Counted from the stretch's first letter, positions 40,940 to 49,919 are shown. The stretch: 64,000 nucleotides of DNA from Oscillospiraceae bacterium (GCA_025757845.1 CP107211.1:372001-436000); one strand, 5' to 3'. The notes: generated by a model not told the origin, from the letters alone. Program-made: numbers and translations.

Positions 40940-42256
40940 ATGGCACTTCATGTTCTGGACGAAGCCAACCGCTGCCTCGGCTGCAAAAAGCCGCTGTGTC
41001 AGCAGGGCTGCCCCATCCACACCAACATCCCCGAGGTGATCCGTCTGCTCAAGGCAAACCAGATGGACGCCGCAGGCCAGATGCTGTTTGAAAACAACCC
41101 GCTCACCACCGTGTGCAGTCTGGTGTGCAACCACGAGAACCAGTGCGAGGGCCACTGCGTCCGCAACCGGATGCCCAGCCACGACCCGGTGCACTTTTCC
41201 ATCATCGAGGACTACATCTCCACCACCTACGCCAACAAGATGACCGCCGGCCCGGCCCCCAAGAACGGCATGAAGGCGGCTGTGGTGGGTTCCGGCCCGG
41301 CGGGCCTGACCATTGCGGTGCTGCTGGCACGCTGGGGCTACGATGTGACCATCTTTGACGCCCGCGACAAGATCGGCGGCGTGATGCGCTACGGCATCCC
41401 CAACTACCGCCTGCCGGACAGTGTGCTGGACGATTTCCAGTACCGCCATCTGGAGCTCAAGGGCATCAAGGTACGGCCCAACACCACCATCGGCAAGACC
41501 ATCACCATCGACGACCTGTTCCGCGACGGCTACAAGAGCGTATTCATCGGTGCCGGTCTGTGGAAGGCCAACGCCATGCACATCAAGGGCGAGAGCCTGG
41601 GCAACGTGGCCTTTGGCATCGACTATCTGGCCAACTCCAAGGCCTTCCGTCTGGGCGATGACATTGCGGTCATCGGCGTGGGCAACTCGGCCATGGACTG
41701 CGCCCGCACCGCCATCCGAAACGGTGCCCGTCATGTGACCTGCTATGCCCGCCGGGACGAGAGCTGCATCAGCGCCTCCGAATATGAGGTGAGCTATGCC
41801 AAGCTGGAAGGCGTGGGCTTCCGCTTCTGCAAGGCTCCTGTGGAGATCCGGGAAAACGGCCTCATCTGCCGCGACACCGTCAAGGGCGAGGACGGCAAGT
41901 TTACCCAGGTGGAGGGCAGCGAGATCTTCTACCCCCACACCGGCGTCATCGTGTCGGTGAGCCAGGGCTCCGAGAGCAACCTTGTCAAGACCACCACCGG
42001 CATCGAGACCAACCAGAAGGGCCTGCTCACCGTCAGTGAGGACGGCAGCACCACCCGCGAGGGCGTGTTTGCCGGCGGCGACGCCGTGATGGGTGCCCGC
42101 ACCGTGGTCGAGGCCGTGGCCGTGGCCAAGAAGGTGGCCGAGTCCATGGACGCCTACATGAAGAGCCTGCCGGTCGATGATGCCGCCGACCCTTATGCAG
42201 ACATCCCGGTGTTCCGGACCCCCACCTCCGACGTGCTGGCCAAGCAGGAATTGTAA
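40940..42256 (+). CDS. FAD-dependent NAD(P)H oxidoreductase, glutamate synthase small-subunit (GltD) type
   Basis: The 438-residue flavoprotein has an N-terminal iron-sulfur region (CLGCKKPLCQQGCP and CSLVCNHENQCEGHC). An FAD-binding fold (VVGSGPAGLTIAVLLARWG) and an NAD(P)H-binding fold (VIGVGNSAMDCARTA) follow. It ends with the GGDAVMGARTVVEAVAVAK segment. The same layout occurs in GltD, NfnB and related subunits. No large partner gene is adjacent, so the partner and reaction are unknown. I chose ATG 40940 (AAGGAGGA site); ATG 40877 is almost at the transcription start. Confidence 0.85.
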   Translation: MALHVLDEANRCLGCKKPLCQQGCPIHTNIPEVIRLLKANQMDAAGQMLFENNPLTTVCSLVCNHENQCEGHCVRNRMPSHDPVHFSIIEDYISTTYANKMTAGPAPKNGMKAAVVGSGPAGLTIAVLLARWGYDVTIFDARDKIGGVMRYGIPNYRLPDSVLDDFQYRHLELKGIKVRPNTTIGKTITIDDLFRDGYKSVFIGAGLWKANAMHIKGESLGNVAFGIDYLANSKAFRLGDDIAVIGVGNSAMDCARTAIRNGARHVTCYARRDESCISASEYEVSYAKLEGVGFRFCKAPVEIRENGLICRDTVKGEDGKFTQVEGSEIFYPHTGVIVSVSQGSESNLVKTTTGIETNQKGLLTVSEDGSTTREGVFAGGDAVMGARTVVEAVAVAKKVAESMDAYMKSLPVDDAADPYADIPVFRTPTSDVLAKQEL

Positions 42257-42270
42257 ATTATCTGTATCTT

Positions 42271-42298
42271 TGCCGCCCCGTCGGTTGACGGGGCGGCA
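42271..42298 (+). terminator. terminator-like hairpin after the GltD-like gene
   Basis: A 12-bp stem (42271-42282 with 42287-42298) has a loop GGTT. The T content after it is modest. Confidence 0.65.
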
Positions 42299-42354
42299 GT
42301 TGCTTTGTATACTTTTTATATACGTTGCACAAAAATGTACAGAACGGAAAGGCG

Positions 42355-43914
42355 GTGGACGCGATTTTAAAAGCATCTCTCCCCAAACTGCGGGAAAAAC
42401 TGCTGGAAGCCCTGCAGGCCGTGCTGCCCATTGTGGCCATTGTGCTGGTGCTGTGCTTTACCATTGCGCCGGTGTCGCCCAGCATCCTGCTGTGCTTTCT
42501 GCTGGGTGCGGTGCTCATCGTGGCGGGCATCATGTTCTTTACACTGGGCGCAGAAATGAGCATGACCCCCATGGGCGAGCGTGTGGGTGCTGTGCTCACC
42601 CGGAGCCGCAAACTGCCGGTGATCCTGGGCGTCGGCTTTTTGCTGGGGTTCCTCATCACCATTTCGGAGCCGGACCTGCAGGTGCTGGCCAATCAGGTGC
42701 CCTCCATCCCCAACCAGACCCTGATCTTCTCGGTGGCGGCGGGCGTGGGCCTGTTCCTCACCGTCGCGTTCCTGCGCATGCTGCTGGGCGTGGCGCTGCC
42801 GCCGCTGCTGGTGGCGTTCTACGGCATCGTTTTTGTGCTGGCCGCCTTTGTGCCCCGGGAGTTTCTGGCCGTGGCCTTTGACTCCGGCGGTGTGACCACC
42901 GGCCCCATGACGGTACCTTTTATCATGGCGCTGGGCGTGGGCGTGTCGGCGATCCGCGGCGACCGCCATGCGGCGGACGACAGCTTTGGTCTGGTGGCAC
43001 TGTGCTCAGTGGGCCCCATTCTGGCGGTGCTGATCCTCGGCATCGCATTTCGCGCGTCCGACAGCACCTACATCCCGCCGGTGCTGCCAGAGGTGAGCGA
43101 TTCGGTGGAGCTGTGGCAGCTGTTCCATGAGGGGCTGCCGGAGTACATCAAGGAAATTGCTTCCTCGCTGCTGCCCATCGTGGTCATGTTCGGGGTGTTC
43201 CAGGCCGTGGCCCTGCGGCTGGACAAACGCACGCTGGGCCGCATTGCGGTGGGTCTTGCCTATACCTATGTGGGGCTGGTGCTGTTCCTCACCGGAGCAA
43301 ATGTGGGCTTTATGCCGGCGGGCAACTATCTGGGGCAGGTGCTGACCGGGCAGAGCTACCACTGGGTGATCATCCCCATCGGCATGCTCATCGGTTACTT
43401 TATCGTCAAGGCAGAGCCGGCGGTGTATGTGCTGAACAAACAGGTGGAAGAGGTGACCGATGGTGCCATCTCGGCCCAGGCCATGGGCATGGCGCTCTCG
43501 GCGGGTGTGTCCATTTCGGTGGGGCTGGCCATGGTGCGGGTGCTCACCGGCATTTCCATCCTGTGGTTCCTCATCCCGGGCTATGCGGTGGCCATCGGCA
43601 TCTCCTTTGTGGTGCCCAAGCTGTTCACCGCCATTGCCTTTGACGCCGGCGGCGTGGCCTCTGGCCCCATGACGGCCACCTTCCTGCTGCCGCTGGCACA
43701 GGGAGCCTGCGTGGCCGTGGGCGGCAACATCGTTACGGACGCCTTTGGCGTGGTGGCCATGGTGGCCATGACGCCGCTCATCACGGTGCAGCTGATGGGC
43801 CTTGCCGCTCAGCTCAAAACCGGACGGCGCAGGGCTGCCCGTGCCGCCGAACCCGCGCTGGCCGGGGTGGCAGCCTATGCCGACTGGCCGGATGACGACA
43901 TCATTGAACTGTAA
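42355..43914 (+). CDS. DUF1538-family multi-pass membrane protein
   Basis: The product, about 519 residues, has roughly 12-14 hydrophobic segments in two homologous halves. Each half ends in a signature: AFDSGGVTTGPMTVPF and AFDAGGVASGPMTATF. This identifies the DUF1538 family, presumed transporters of unknown substrate. The downstream gene encodes a tandem PII-like protein only 14 bp away, as expected if PII gates transport. The start is uncertain: GTG 42355 has AAAGG very close before it; TTG 42325 has no site. Confidence 0.82.
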   Translation: MDAILKASLPKLREKLLEALQAVLPIVAIVLVLCFTIAPVSPSILLCFLLGAVLIVAGIMFFTLGAEMSMTPMGERVGAVLTRSRKLPVILGVGFLLGFLITISEPDLQVLANQVPSIPNQTLIFSVAAGVGLFLTVAFLRMLLGVALPPLLVAFYGIVFVLAAFVPREFLAVAFDSGGVTTGPMTVPFIMALGVGVSAIRGDRHAADDSFGLVALCSVGPILAVLILGIAFRASDSTYIPPVLPEVSDSVELWQLFHEGLPEYIKEIASSLLPIVVMFGVFQAVALRLDKRTLGRIAVGLAYTYVGLVLFLTGANVGFMPAGNYLGQVLTGQSYHWVIIPIGMLIGYFIVKAEPAVYVLNKQVEEVTDGAISAQAMGMALSAGVSISVGLAMVRVLTGISILWFLIPGYAVAIGISFVVPKLFTAIAFDAGGVASGPMTATFLLPLAQGACVAVGGNIVTDAFGVVAMVAMTPLITVQLMGLAAQLKTGRRRAARAAEPALAGVAAYADWPDDDIIEL

Positions 43915-43928
43915 GGAGGGCAAGCGCT

Positions 43929-44618
43929 GTGAGTTCGCTGTTTCTGATGAGCACCATCACCGACCGCCGCACTGCCGACGCCTTTCTGCAGTTGTATGAG
44001 GCCCACGGTGTGAACGTGACCCTGCGCACGGTGGGCACCGGCACGGCGGTGCAGGAGACCCTTTCCACCCTGGGGCTGGAAAAGACCGAAAAAGCTGTGC
44101 TGCTGGCGGTGGTCACAGCCCAGACCTGGCAGGAGGTGCAGCGGGACCTGCGCCGCAAAATGCGCATCGACGTGCCGGGCACCGGCATTGCATTCACCGT
44201 GCCGCTGAGCAGCATCGGCGGAAAACGGGCCCTTGGGTTCCTCACGGAGCACCAGACCCTGACCTGGAAGGAGGAGAGTACCTTGAAGGATACCCGCTAT
44301 GAACTGCTGCTGGTGATCGCAAACCAGGGCTACACCGGCTCCATCATGGACGCGGCCCGCGCAGCCGGTGCCGGCGGCGGCACCGTGATCCACGCAAAGG
44401 GCACCGGCATGGAAGGGGCAGCTCCCTTTCTGGGCATGGAACTGGTGAACGAGAAGGAGCTGGTGCTCATCGTGAGCCGCACCGCGCAGAAGAACCGGAT
44501 CATGAAAGCCATCATGGACGGGGCCGACCGCAGGGCGGGGGCCATCGTGTTCTCGCTGCCGGTCACCGACACCGCCGGTCTGCGCCTGCTGGAAGAGGAA
44601 GAACCGGCTGCAAAATAA
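43929..44618 (+). CDS. tandem PII-like signalling protein
   Basis: The 229 residues form two PII-type ferredoxin-like domains, about 1-115 and 118-220. The second is closest to PII (LLLVIANQGYTGSIMDAARAAGAGGG..., then FLGMELVNEKELVLIVS). The T-loop tyrosine site of classical GlnB is not evident. Such proteins bind nucleotides and control membrane partners. GTG 43929 follows GGAGGG at 9 bp; ATG 43947 is an alternative. It is operonic with the DUF1538 gene. Confidence 0.8.
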   Translation: MSSLFLMSTITDRRTADAFLQLYEAHGVNVTLRTVGTGTAVQETLSTLGLEKTEKAVLLAVVTAQTWQEVQRDLRRKMRIDVPGTGIAFTVPLSSIGGKRALGFLTEHQTLTWKEESTLKDTRYELLLVIANQGYTGSIMDAARAAGAGGGTVIHAKGTGMEGAAPFLGMELVNEKELVLIVSRTAQKNRIMKAIMDGADRRAGAIVFSLPVTDTAGLRLLEEEEPAAK

Positions 44619-44637
44619 TCAAAAAAGGATGAATATT

Positions 44638-44679
44638 CTCCACGTTTGTCGGCAAAAGCTTGATAAACGTGGAGTTTTT
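44638..44679 (+). terminator. intrinsic terminator after the PII-like gene
   Basis: CTCCACGTTT (44638-44647) pairs with AAACGTGGAG (44665-44674), then T5. Confidence 0.9.
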
Positions 44680-44688
44680 CGTTATGAT
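44660..44688 (+). promoter_or_regulatory. promoter of the YitT gene, overlapping the terminator
   Basis: TTGATA (44660-44665) and TATGAT (44683-44688) are 17 bp apart. The -35 box and spacer lie in the loop and 3' arm of the preceding terminator. Confidence 0.65.
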
Positions 44689-44721
44689 AGAAGAAAGTGA
44701 TTCAAGAACAGAGGTGGAAAG

Positions 44722-45600
44722 ATGATTCAACTTTCATATAAGCAGCAGATCGCCTTCAACTCGCTGTCCATCATTGCGGGCAACGCACTGTACGCGCTGA
44801 CGGTCGTGCTGTTTCTGGTGCCGTCCGGGCTGATCACCGGCGGCGCCACCGGCATCGCACTGGGGGTCAACCGTGTGCTGGGCCTGCCGGTGTCCGGGGT
44901 GCTGTTTGCCATCAACATCAGCATGCTGGTGCTGGGCTGGGTGGTGCTGGGCAGCCGCTTTGCCCTTACCACCATTGCCAGCACCATCCTCAGCCCGCTG
45001 TTTCTGGCCCTGTGGGAGCGGGTGTTTGCAGATTTTGTGCTCACCGATGATCTGGTGCTCAACACCATCTTTGCCGGTCTGGGCGTGGGCATCTCGCTGG
45101 GCATCACCATCCGTGCCGGTGCTTCCACCGGCGGCATGGACATCCCTCCGCTGGTGCTCAACAAGTGGTTCCACCTGCCGGTGTCGGCGACCATGATGGT
45201 GTTCGACCTGATCATTCTGGCGGTGCAGGCGGCGTTCAGCCCGCTGCAGCAGTGCCTGTACGGCATCGTGATGGTCATCGTGTACACCGTTGTGCTGGAC
45301 AAAGTGCTCATTTTCGGTTCCACCCGTACCGAGGTCAAGATCATCAGTCAGCATGCGGACGAGATCCGGGAAGCCATTTTCTCCCAGCTGGACCGCGGCG
45401 TGACCATCCTGCACGGTGAGGGCGGCTATAGCCGGAACAGCGAACAGGTGCTGCTGAGTGTTATCAGCAACCGGCAGCTGCCCAAGCTGGAAAAAATCGC
45501 CCACCTGATCGACCCCACCTGCTTCATGATCGTGAGCCATGTGACCGAAGTAAGCGGCCGCGGCTTCTCGCTGGAAAAGGATTACAAGGAGGAGGACTGA
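44722..45600 (+). CDS. YitT-family membrane protein with DUF2179 domain
   Basis: The 292-residue protein has five or six membrane segments (about 12-205) with the family motifs GGATGIALG and RAGASTGGMDI. A cytoplasmic DUF2179 domain (about 210-290; VTILHGEGGYS) follows. DUF2179 has a PII-like fold. The function of the family is not settled, though transport is suspected. GAGGTGGAAAG precedes the ATG. It follows the PII-like gene but has its own promoter. Confidence 0.88.
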   Translation: MIQLSYKQQIAFNSLSIIAGNALYALTVVLFLVPSGLITGGATGIALGVNRVLGLPVSGVLFAINISMLVLGWVVLGSRFALTTIASTILSPLFLALWERVFADFVLTDDLVLNTIFAGLGVGISLGITIRAGASTGGMDIPPLVLNKWFHLPVSATMMVFDLIILAVQAAFSPLQQCLYGIVMVIVYTVVLDKVLIFGSTRTEVKIISQHADEIREAIFSQLDRGVTILHGEGGYSRNSEQVLLSVISNRQLPKLEKIAHLIDPTCFMIVSHVTEVSGRGFSLEKDYKEED

Positions 45601-45616
45601 TTTTGCCCGCAGATAC

Positions 45617-45646
45617 TTGCAAAATACAGGCCAGTTGGGGTATAGT
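45617..45646 (+). promoter_or_regulatory. promoter of the DUF1858-trmK-nif3 operon
   Basis: TTGCAA (45617-45622) and TATAGT (45641-45646) are 18 bp apart. Confidence 0.65.
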
Positions 45647-45701
45647 ATAGAAGAACGGTAGGTTTTGCCGTACATTACCCGATCAAGAAAGGAAATCCAT
45701 C

Positions 45702-45956
45702 ATGTTTGATATTTTCAATATGCTCAAAAAAGAAGAGAACGCTGCCCCCAAGCAGGTCACCCGTGACACCATCATCGGCGACATTCTGGACATGGACCAG
45801 AGCACTGCTCCCTACTTCATGGAGATCGGCATGCACTGCCTGGGCTGCCCTGCATCCCGCGGCGAGAGCATCGAAGAGGCCTGCGCGGTGCACGGCGTGG
45901 ACTGCGACGAGCTGCTGGAGAAGCTGAACACCCACCTGGCAGCCAAGAAGGCCTGA
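45702..45956 (+). CDS. DUF1858 domain protein
   Basis: The 84-residue protein has a DUF1858 domain (about 19-80) with the signature GMHCLGCPASRGESIEEAC. These Cys residues suggest a redox or metal role, as in the N-terminus of ScdA/YtfE repair proteins and hybrid-cluster-associated proteins. Its stop (45956) directly abuts the next start codon, so it is operonic with trmK. Confidence 0.82.
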   Translation: MFDIFNMLKKEENAAPKQVTRDTIIGDILDMDQSTAPYFMEIGMHCLGCPASRGESIEEACAVHGVDCDELLEKLNTHLAAKKA

Positions 45957-46622
45957 GTGCTGCCCACACTGGATGCGCGTCTGGCGGCGGCGGCAGAGCT
46001 GGTGCGCCCCGGGCAGCCGGTGGCAGACATCGGCTGCGATCACGGCAAGCTGACGGCGGTGCTGGCTGCTTCGGGCCGGTACCCCAAGGTCATCGGGGCC
46101 GATCTGCGCCCCGGCCCGCTGTCCAAAGCCCGGCAGACGCTGGAACATGCCAATTGTCAAGACCGCGCTGAGCTGAGGCTCGGCGACGGTCTTTCTGTGT
46201 TGTCGGCCGGTGAGGTGGGCAGCATCGTGCTGGCGGGCGTCTCGGCCCAGACCACCTGGGAGATCCTGGAAAAGGCTCCGTGGGTGTTCACGGTGGGTGG
46301 GCCGCGGATCATCATGATCCCGGCTACCCGTCACAGTGAACTGCGCCGCTGGCTGTGGACCCATGGCTTTGCTTTTGTGGCCGACCGCCCCGTGCAGGCG
46401 GCAGGCCGCTGGTATGCCGTGATGGCAGCCGAGTACACCGGGGAGCGGCACGAGCCGACCTTTTCCGAGTGTCTGCTGGGCGGCACCGGCAGCTGGCCGG
46501 AGGGCGCGGGCTATGCGGCCTGGCAGAAGGCCAAGCTCCCCCGTATGCGCCTTGGTGTGCCGGACGGCACCCCGCTGGCAGACGAGATCGACCGACTTTT
46601 GAAAGAGGGGACCGGACTATGA
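45957..46622 (+). CDS. trmK: TrmK-like class I methyltransferase (tRNA adenine-22 N1)
   Basis: The 221 residues carry the SAM-binding motif VADIGCDHGKL and a family-like layout beside a Nif3 gene, the usual trmK neighbour. Where TrmK normally has a GMGG segment this protein reads LAGVSAQTTWEIL. Where QPN is usual it reads IPATRHSELRRWL. The fold is kept but activity is uncertain. GTG 45957 abuts the previous stop; the site AAGAAGG lies within that gene. Confidence 0.75.
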   Translation: MLPTLDARLAAAAELVRPGQPVADIGCDHGKLTAVLAASGRYPKVIGADLRPGPLSKARQTLEHANCQDRAELRLGDGLSVLSAGEVGSIVLAGVSAQTTWEILEKAPWVFTVGGPRIIMIPATRHSELRRWLWTHGFAFVADRPVQAAGRWYAVMAAEYTGERHEPTFSECLLGGTGSWPEGAGYAAWQKAKLPRMRLGVPDGTPLADEIDRLLKEGTGL

Positions 46623-47395
46623 CGACCGTACAGCAGCTTTATGAAGCCATGCAGCGCATCGCGCCGCTGGAACTGGCAGAAAGCTGGGACAACCCCGGCC
46701 TGCTGGTGGACTGCGGCGGGGAAGTGACCCGGGTGCTGGTCACGCTGGACATCACCCCGGAGGTGGTGACAGAGGCTGCCGCGAAGCACTGCGAAGCCAT
46801 CGTGGCGCACCACCCGGTCATCTTTGACCCGCTCAAAAAGCTGGGGCCGCAGGATGTGCCGTTCCAGCTGGTGCGGGCGGGCATCTCGGCCATCTGCATG
46901 CACACCAATCTGGATGCGGCTGCCGGCGGCGTCAACGAGGTGCTGGCCGGTATCTTTGGCATGCTGGACCCGGAGCCCTTTGCCGAGGGCTGCGGCCGGG
47001 TGGGCAGCATTGAACCCATCACGGTGCCGCAGCTGGCCCGCAAGGCACAGCAGGAGCTGGCCGCCCGCTGCAATGCACCGGACGCAGGCCCGGCGGTGCA
47101 GGTCAAGTTTGCCGACACCGGCAAACCGGTGCGGCGGCTGGCCGTCATCAGCGGCGCAGGCGGCAGCCTGTTTGAAGAGGCCCTTGCCGTGGGCGCGGAC
47201 TGCCTGCTGACCGGCGAGGCAAATCACCACCACGCCTGCGATGCAAAGCGGCTGGGGCTGTCGCTGATCGCGGCGGGGCACTACGCCACGGAGTTCCCGG
47301 TGACCGCTGCCGTGGCAGAGAAGCTGCGTGCCGCTCTGCCCGACGTGGAAGTGCTGGTGAGCACAGCCAACAAGGACCCGTATACTTATTTATAA
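46619..47395 (+). CDS. Nif3-like dinuclear metal centre protein
   Basis: The 258-residue protein has the Nif3/YqfO layout: ESWDNPGLLVD, AHHPVIFDPLKK, MHTNLDAAAGGVNE, TGEANHHHA and AGHYATEFP, which supply the His, Asp and Glu metal ligands. It may be related to GTP cyclohydrolase I type 2 but has no settled role. It overlaps the trmK stop (ATGA). Confidence 0.9.
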   Translation: MTTVQQLYEAMQRIAPLELAESWDNPGLLVDCGGEVTRVLVTLDITPEVVTEAAAKHCEAIVAHHPVIFDPLKKLGPQDVPFQLVRAGISAICMHTNLDAAAGGVNEVLAGIFGMLDPEPFAEGCGRVGSIEPITVPQLARKAQQELAARCNAPDAGPAVQVKFADTGKPVRRLAVISGAGGSLFEEALAVGADCLLTGEANHHHACDAKRLGLSLIAAGHYATEFPVTAAVAEKLRAALPDVEVLVSTANKDPYTYL

Positions 47396-47441
47396 TAGGG
47401 GAGGGCTGTAGCTTTTCGCAACGGCCCCTTTCGTGAAAAAG

Positions 47442-47473
47442 CAATCGGAGCAGCCCGCAGGCTGCTCCGATTG
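47442..47473 (+). terminator. terminator-like hairpin after the Nif3-like gene
   Basis: A 14-bp perfect stem (47442-47455 with 47460-47473) has a loop CGCA. The T-run is poor. Confidence 0.6.
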
Positions 47474-47553
47474 TAATTAAAAAAGAACATTCCGCTGAAT
47501 ATGGCCAAAGCGAACGCGGAGGCCATTTTAATGATAAGAACGAGGTAACACAC

Positions 47554-49308
47554 ATGGCATTGGATGCCGCGACACTGGAACTGACGGCCCGAGAACTGAA
47601 AACCGTTCTGGCCGACGCCAAGATCGCAAAACTGTTTGAACCGACCCGCGATGAGCTGGTCATTACCCTGCGCACCCGCACGGACACCTACGCGCTGCTG
47701 CTGTCGGCCCGTAGCGGTTCCGCCCGGGTCTGCCTGACCGAAGAGACCTTTGAAAACCCGGAGACGCCGCCCTCCTTCTGCATGCTGATGCGCAAGCACC
47801 TCACCGGCGGCAAGCTGCTGGATGTGCACATGGAGCCGGGGGACCGCATCGTCTACTTCGACTTCCAGTGCACCAACGAGATGGGCGACCTGGTGCGCAA
47901 CACCCTCTGCGCCGAGCTCATGGGCCGCTATTCCAACTTGGTGCTGGTGCAGAACGGCAAGATCATCGACGCCCTCAAGCGGGTGGATTTTGAGGACAGC
48001 GACATCCGGCAGCTGCTGCCGGGCCTGACCTATACCACGCCGCCCAAACCGGCCCGGCCGGATTTTCTGCAGGTAAGCTCTGCGTCCATCGTGGCAGCGG
48101 CCTGCCAGCGGGACCTGCCGGTGGCGGATGCCCTGAATAAAACGGTGGCCGGGGTCGGCCCAGTGGTGTGCCGGGAAGCTGCCTGGCGCGCCTTTGACGG
48201 GGAACACCTGCTGGCCAATGAGCTGACCGAGGCGCAAAAGCGCAGTCTGATGGCGGCCATCGACCAGCTGAAGGAGCTGCACGACAAGGGCGGCTGCCCC
48301 TGCAGCGTGACCGACCCGGACGGCAAGCCGGTGGAGTTCACCTTCTTCCGTCCGCAGCAGTACGGCGAAAACTACGCGGTGAAAGAATGGCCGTCCTTCA
48401 ACGCGATGCTGGAGGGCTACTACGCCGAGAAGGACCGCGCCGAGCGCCTGCGTACCAAGAGCAAGGAACTGCACAAGGCCGTGCACAACATGTACGAGCG
48501 TGCCGTCCGCAAGCAGGCTGCCCGGCAGGAAGAGCTGGCCGCCAGCGGCAAAAGCGAAAAGCTGCGCCTGTACGGCGAGCTCCTTTCGGCCAACCTGTAT
48601 CTGGCCCAGAAGGGCATGAAGAGCATCACGGTGCCCAACTGGTACGATGAGGGCAACGAGGTGACCATCCCGCTGGATCTGCGGTTCACTCCCAGCCAGA
48701 ACGCCCAGAACTTCTTTAAAAACTACAAGAAGAAGCAGACCGCAGCCCGGATGCTGGTGGATCTGCTGGCCGAGGGCGAAAAAGAGATCGCCTATCTGGA
48801 AACGGTGCTCTACGAGGTGGAAACGGCCTCCGGCGAAGCTGCCCTCAACGAGATCCGGGCAGAGCTCAAGAGCCAGGGCTATCTGAAGTACTACAAGCAG
48901 CGCGACAAGCGCCAGAAGCCTGCGGATTTCCTGCGGTTCACCTCCAGCAACGGGTTCGAGATCCTGGTGGGCCGCAACAACGCCCAGAACGACAAGCTCA
49001 CCCTGCACACCGCCCGCGGCAAGGACCTGTGGTTCCATGTGCAAAAGGCCCCCGGCAGCCATGTGGTGGTCATGAGCCACGGTGAGGACATCCCGGACAC
49101 CACCAAGCAGGAGGCGGCGGAGCTGGCAGTCATCCACTCCAGCGCCTACAAGGCGGGCACCGGTGCCAAGGTGGCGGTGGACACCACCGAGGTAAAGAAC
49201 ATCTGGAAGGCCAACGGCGCCAAGCCCGGCATGGTGCTGTATGAGGTGTACACCACCGTGTACATCACCCCGAGGGACGGTCTGGCCGAACAGCTGAAGA
49301 AAAAGTAA
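47554..49308 (+). CDS. rqcH: Rqc2/NEMF homologue, ribosome quality control
   Basis: RqcH binds stalled 50S subunits and adds alanine tails to nascent chains. The 584 residues contain NFACT-N (about 1-160), a helix-hairpin-helix and middle part, a coiled coil (about 285-345 and 390-450), and NFACT-R near the C-terminus. NFACT-R has the DLWFHVQKAPGSHVVV segment. It was formerly annotated as fibronectin-binding FbpA. GAGGTAA precedes the ATG. Confidence 0.9.
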   Translation: MALDAATLELTARELKTVLADAKIAKLFEPTRDELVITLRTRTDTYALLLSARSGSARVCLTEETFENPETPPSFCMLMRKHLTGGKLLDVHMEPGDRIVYFDFQCTNEMGDLVRNTLCAELMGRYSNLVLVQNGKIIDALKRVDFEDSDIRQLLPGLTYTTPPKPARPDFLQVSSASIVAAACQRDLPVADALNKTVAGVGPVVCREAAWRAFDGEHLLANELTEAQKRSLMAAIDQLKELHDKGGCPCSVTDPDGKPVEFTFFRPQQYGENYAVKEWPSFNAMLEGYYAEKDRAERLRTKSKELHKAVHNMYERAVRKQAARQEELAASGKSEKLRLYGELLSANLYLAQKGMKSITVPNWYDEGNEVTIPLDLRFTPSQNAQNFFKNYKKKQTAARMLVDLLAEGEKEIAYLETVLYEVETASGEAALNEIRAELKSQGYLKYYKQRDKRQKPADFLRFTSSNGFEILVGRNNAQNDKLTLHTARGKDLWFHVQKAPGSHVVVMSHGEDIPDTTKQEAAELAVIHSSAYKAGTGAKVAVDTTEVKNIWKANGAKPGMVLYEVYTTVYITPRDGLAEQLKKK

Positions 49309-49311
49309 GGA

Positions 49312-49360
49312 AACCCTCCTTTTGGCATCGTGGGACGATGGCGGAAGGAGGGTTCTCTTT
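49312..49360 (+). terminator. intrinsic terminator of rqcH
   Basis: AACCCTCCTT pairs with AAGGAGGGTT around an inner CATCGT/ACGATG stem, then CTCTTT. Confidence 0.82.
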
Positions 49361-49531
49361 ATATATTGGTATAAAAACCCCGAAAACGGCCATACTACCG
49401 TTGCGGCAGCGGGGAAAGGGAGTTTTCCACCCGTAAAATGGGATGGGATTGTGCATCTTGCACAGAAAAAACGCAATTCCACAAAACAGAGAAAATAAAA
49501 AAGAAAATTCGTTCTTTTTTCTAAAAAACAC

Positions 49532-49560
49532 TTGCCAAATGCACGAAGGTGTGATAGAAT
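49532..49560 (+). promoter_or_regulatory. promoter of the S10-spc ribosomal protein operon
   Basis: TTGCCA (49532-49537) and TAGAAT (49555-49560) are 17 bp apart. The AT-rich DNA before it (49440-49530) may act as an UP element. Transcription would start near 49567. Confidence 0.65.
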
Positions 49561-49566
49561 AATTCT

Positions 49567-49919
49567 CGGCTGCAAAGGGCTTGTGCGATACAAGTCGTGC
49601 AGGCCAGCGATATGCGTAGATGCGGGAGGTTGTCATCCGGCGATAGCTGCGATGGGTTATTTCCGCGGAGTATGTCCGATCTTAGAACCGGGCGAAAGAA
49701 TTACTGACAGCGATGGAATACGTTCCCTCGGCAGAGAAGTTACTCCTCTGCGAAACGGGCGGAACCAATGTTCGGATTTGATTTGCTAATATGTTTCCGG
49801 GAGAACTGCCATGCGGTTCACCGGTTTTTATAGTGCCAAATCAAGGAACACCCGGAACTGTGTAGAGCAATTTATCGGCTCGCCTAGGGCAAAATCAATT
49901 TTTTCAGGAGGCGTAAGCA
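49567..49919 (+). promoter_or_regulatory. long structured leader of the S10 operon
   Basis: About 350 nt without a credible gene separate the promoter from rpsJ. Hairpins include GCAGAG/CTCTGC near 49731-49752 and the attenuator at 49797-49829. In many bacteria such leaders bind L4 or another ribosomal protein for feedback control. I do not recognise this one as a named family. Confidence 0.6.
49797..49829 (+). terminator. attenuator-like terminator inside the S10 leader
   Basis: CCGG (49797-49800) pairs with CCGG (49821-49824) outside a 7-bp stem (49803-49809 with 49813-49819). Five T follow at 49825-49829. It lies 90 bp before rpsJ, so read-through must be controlled. Confidence 0.65.
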
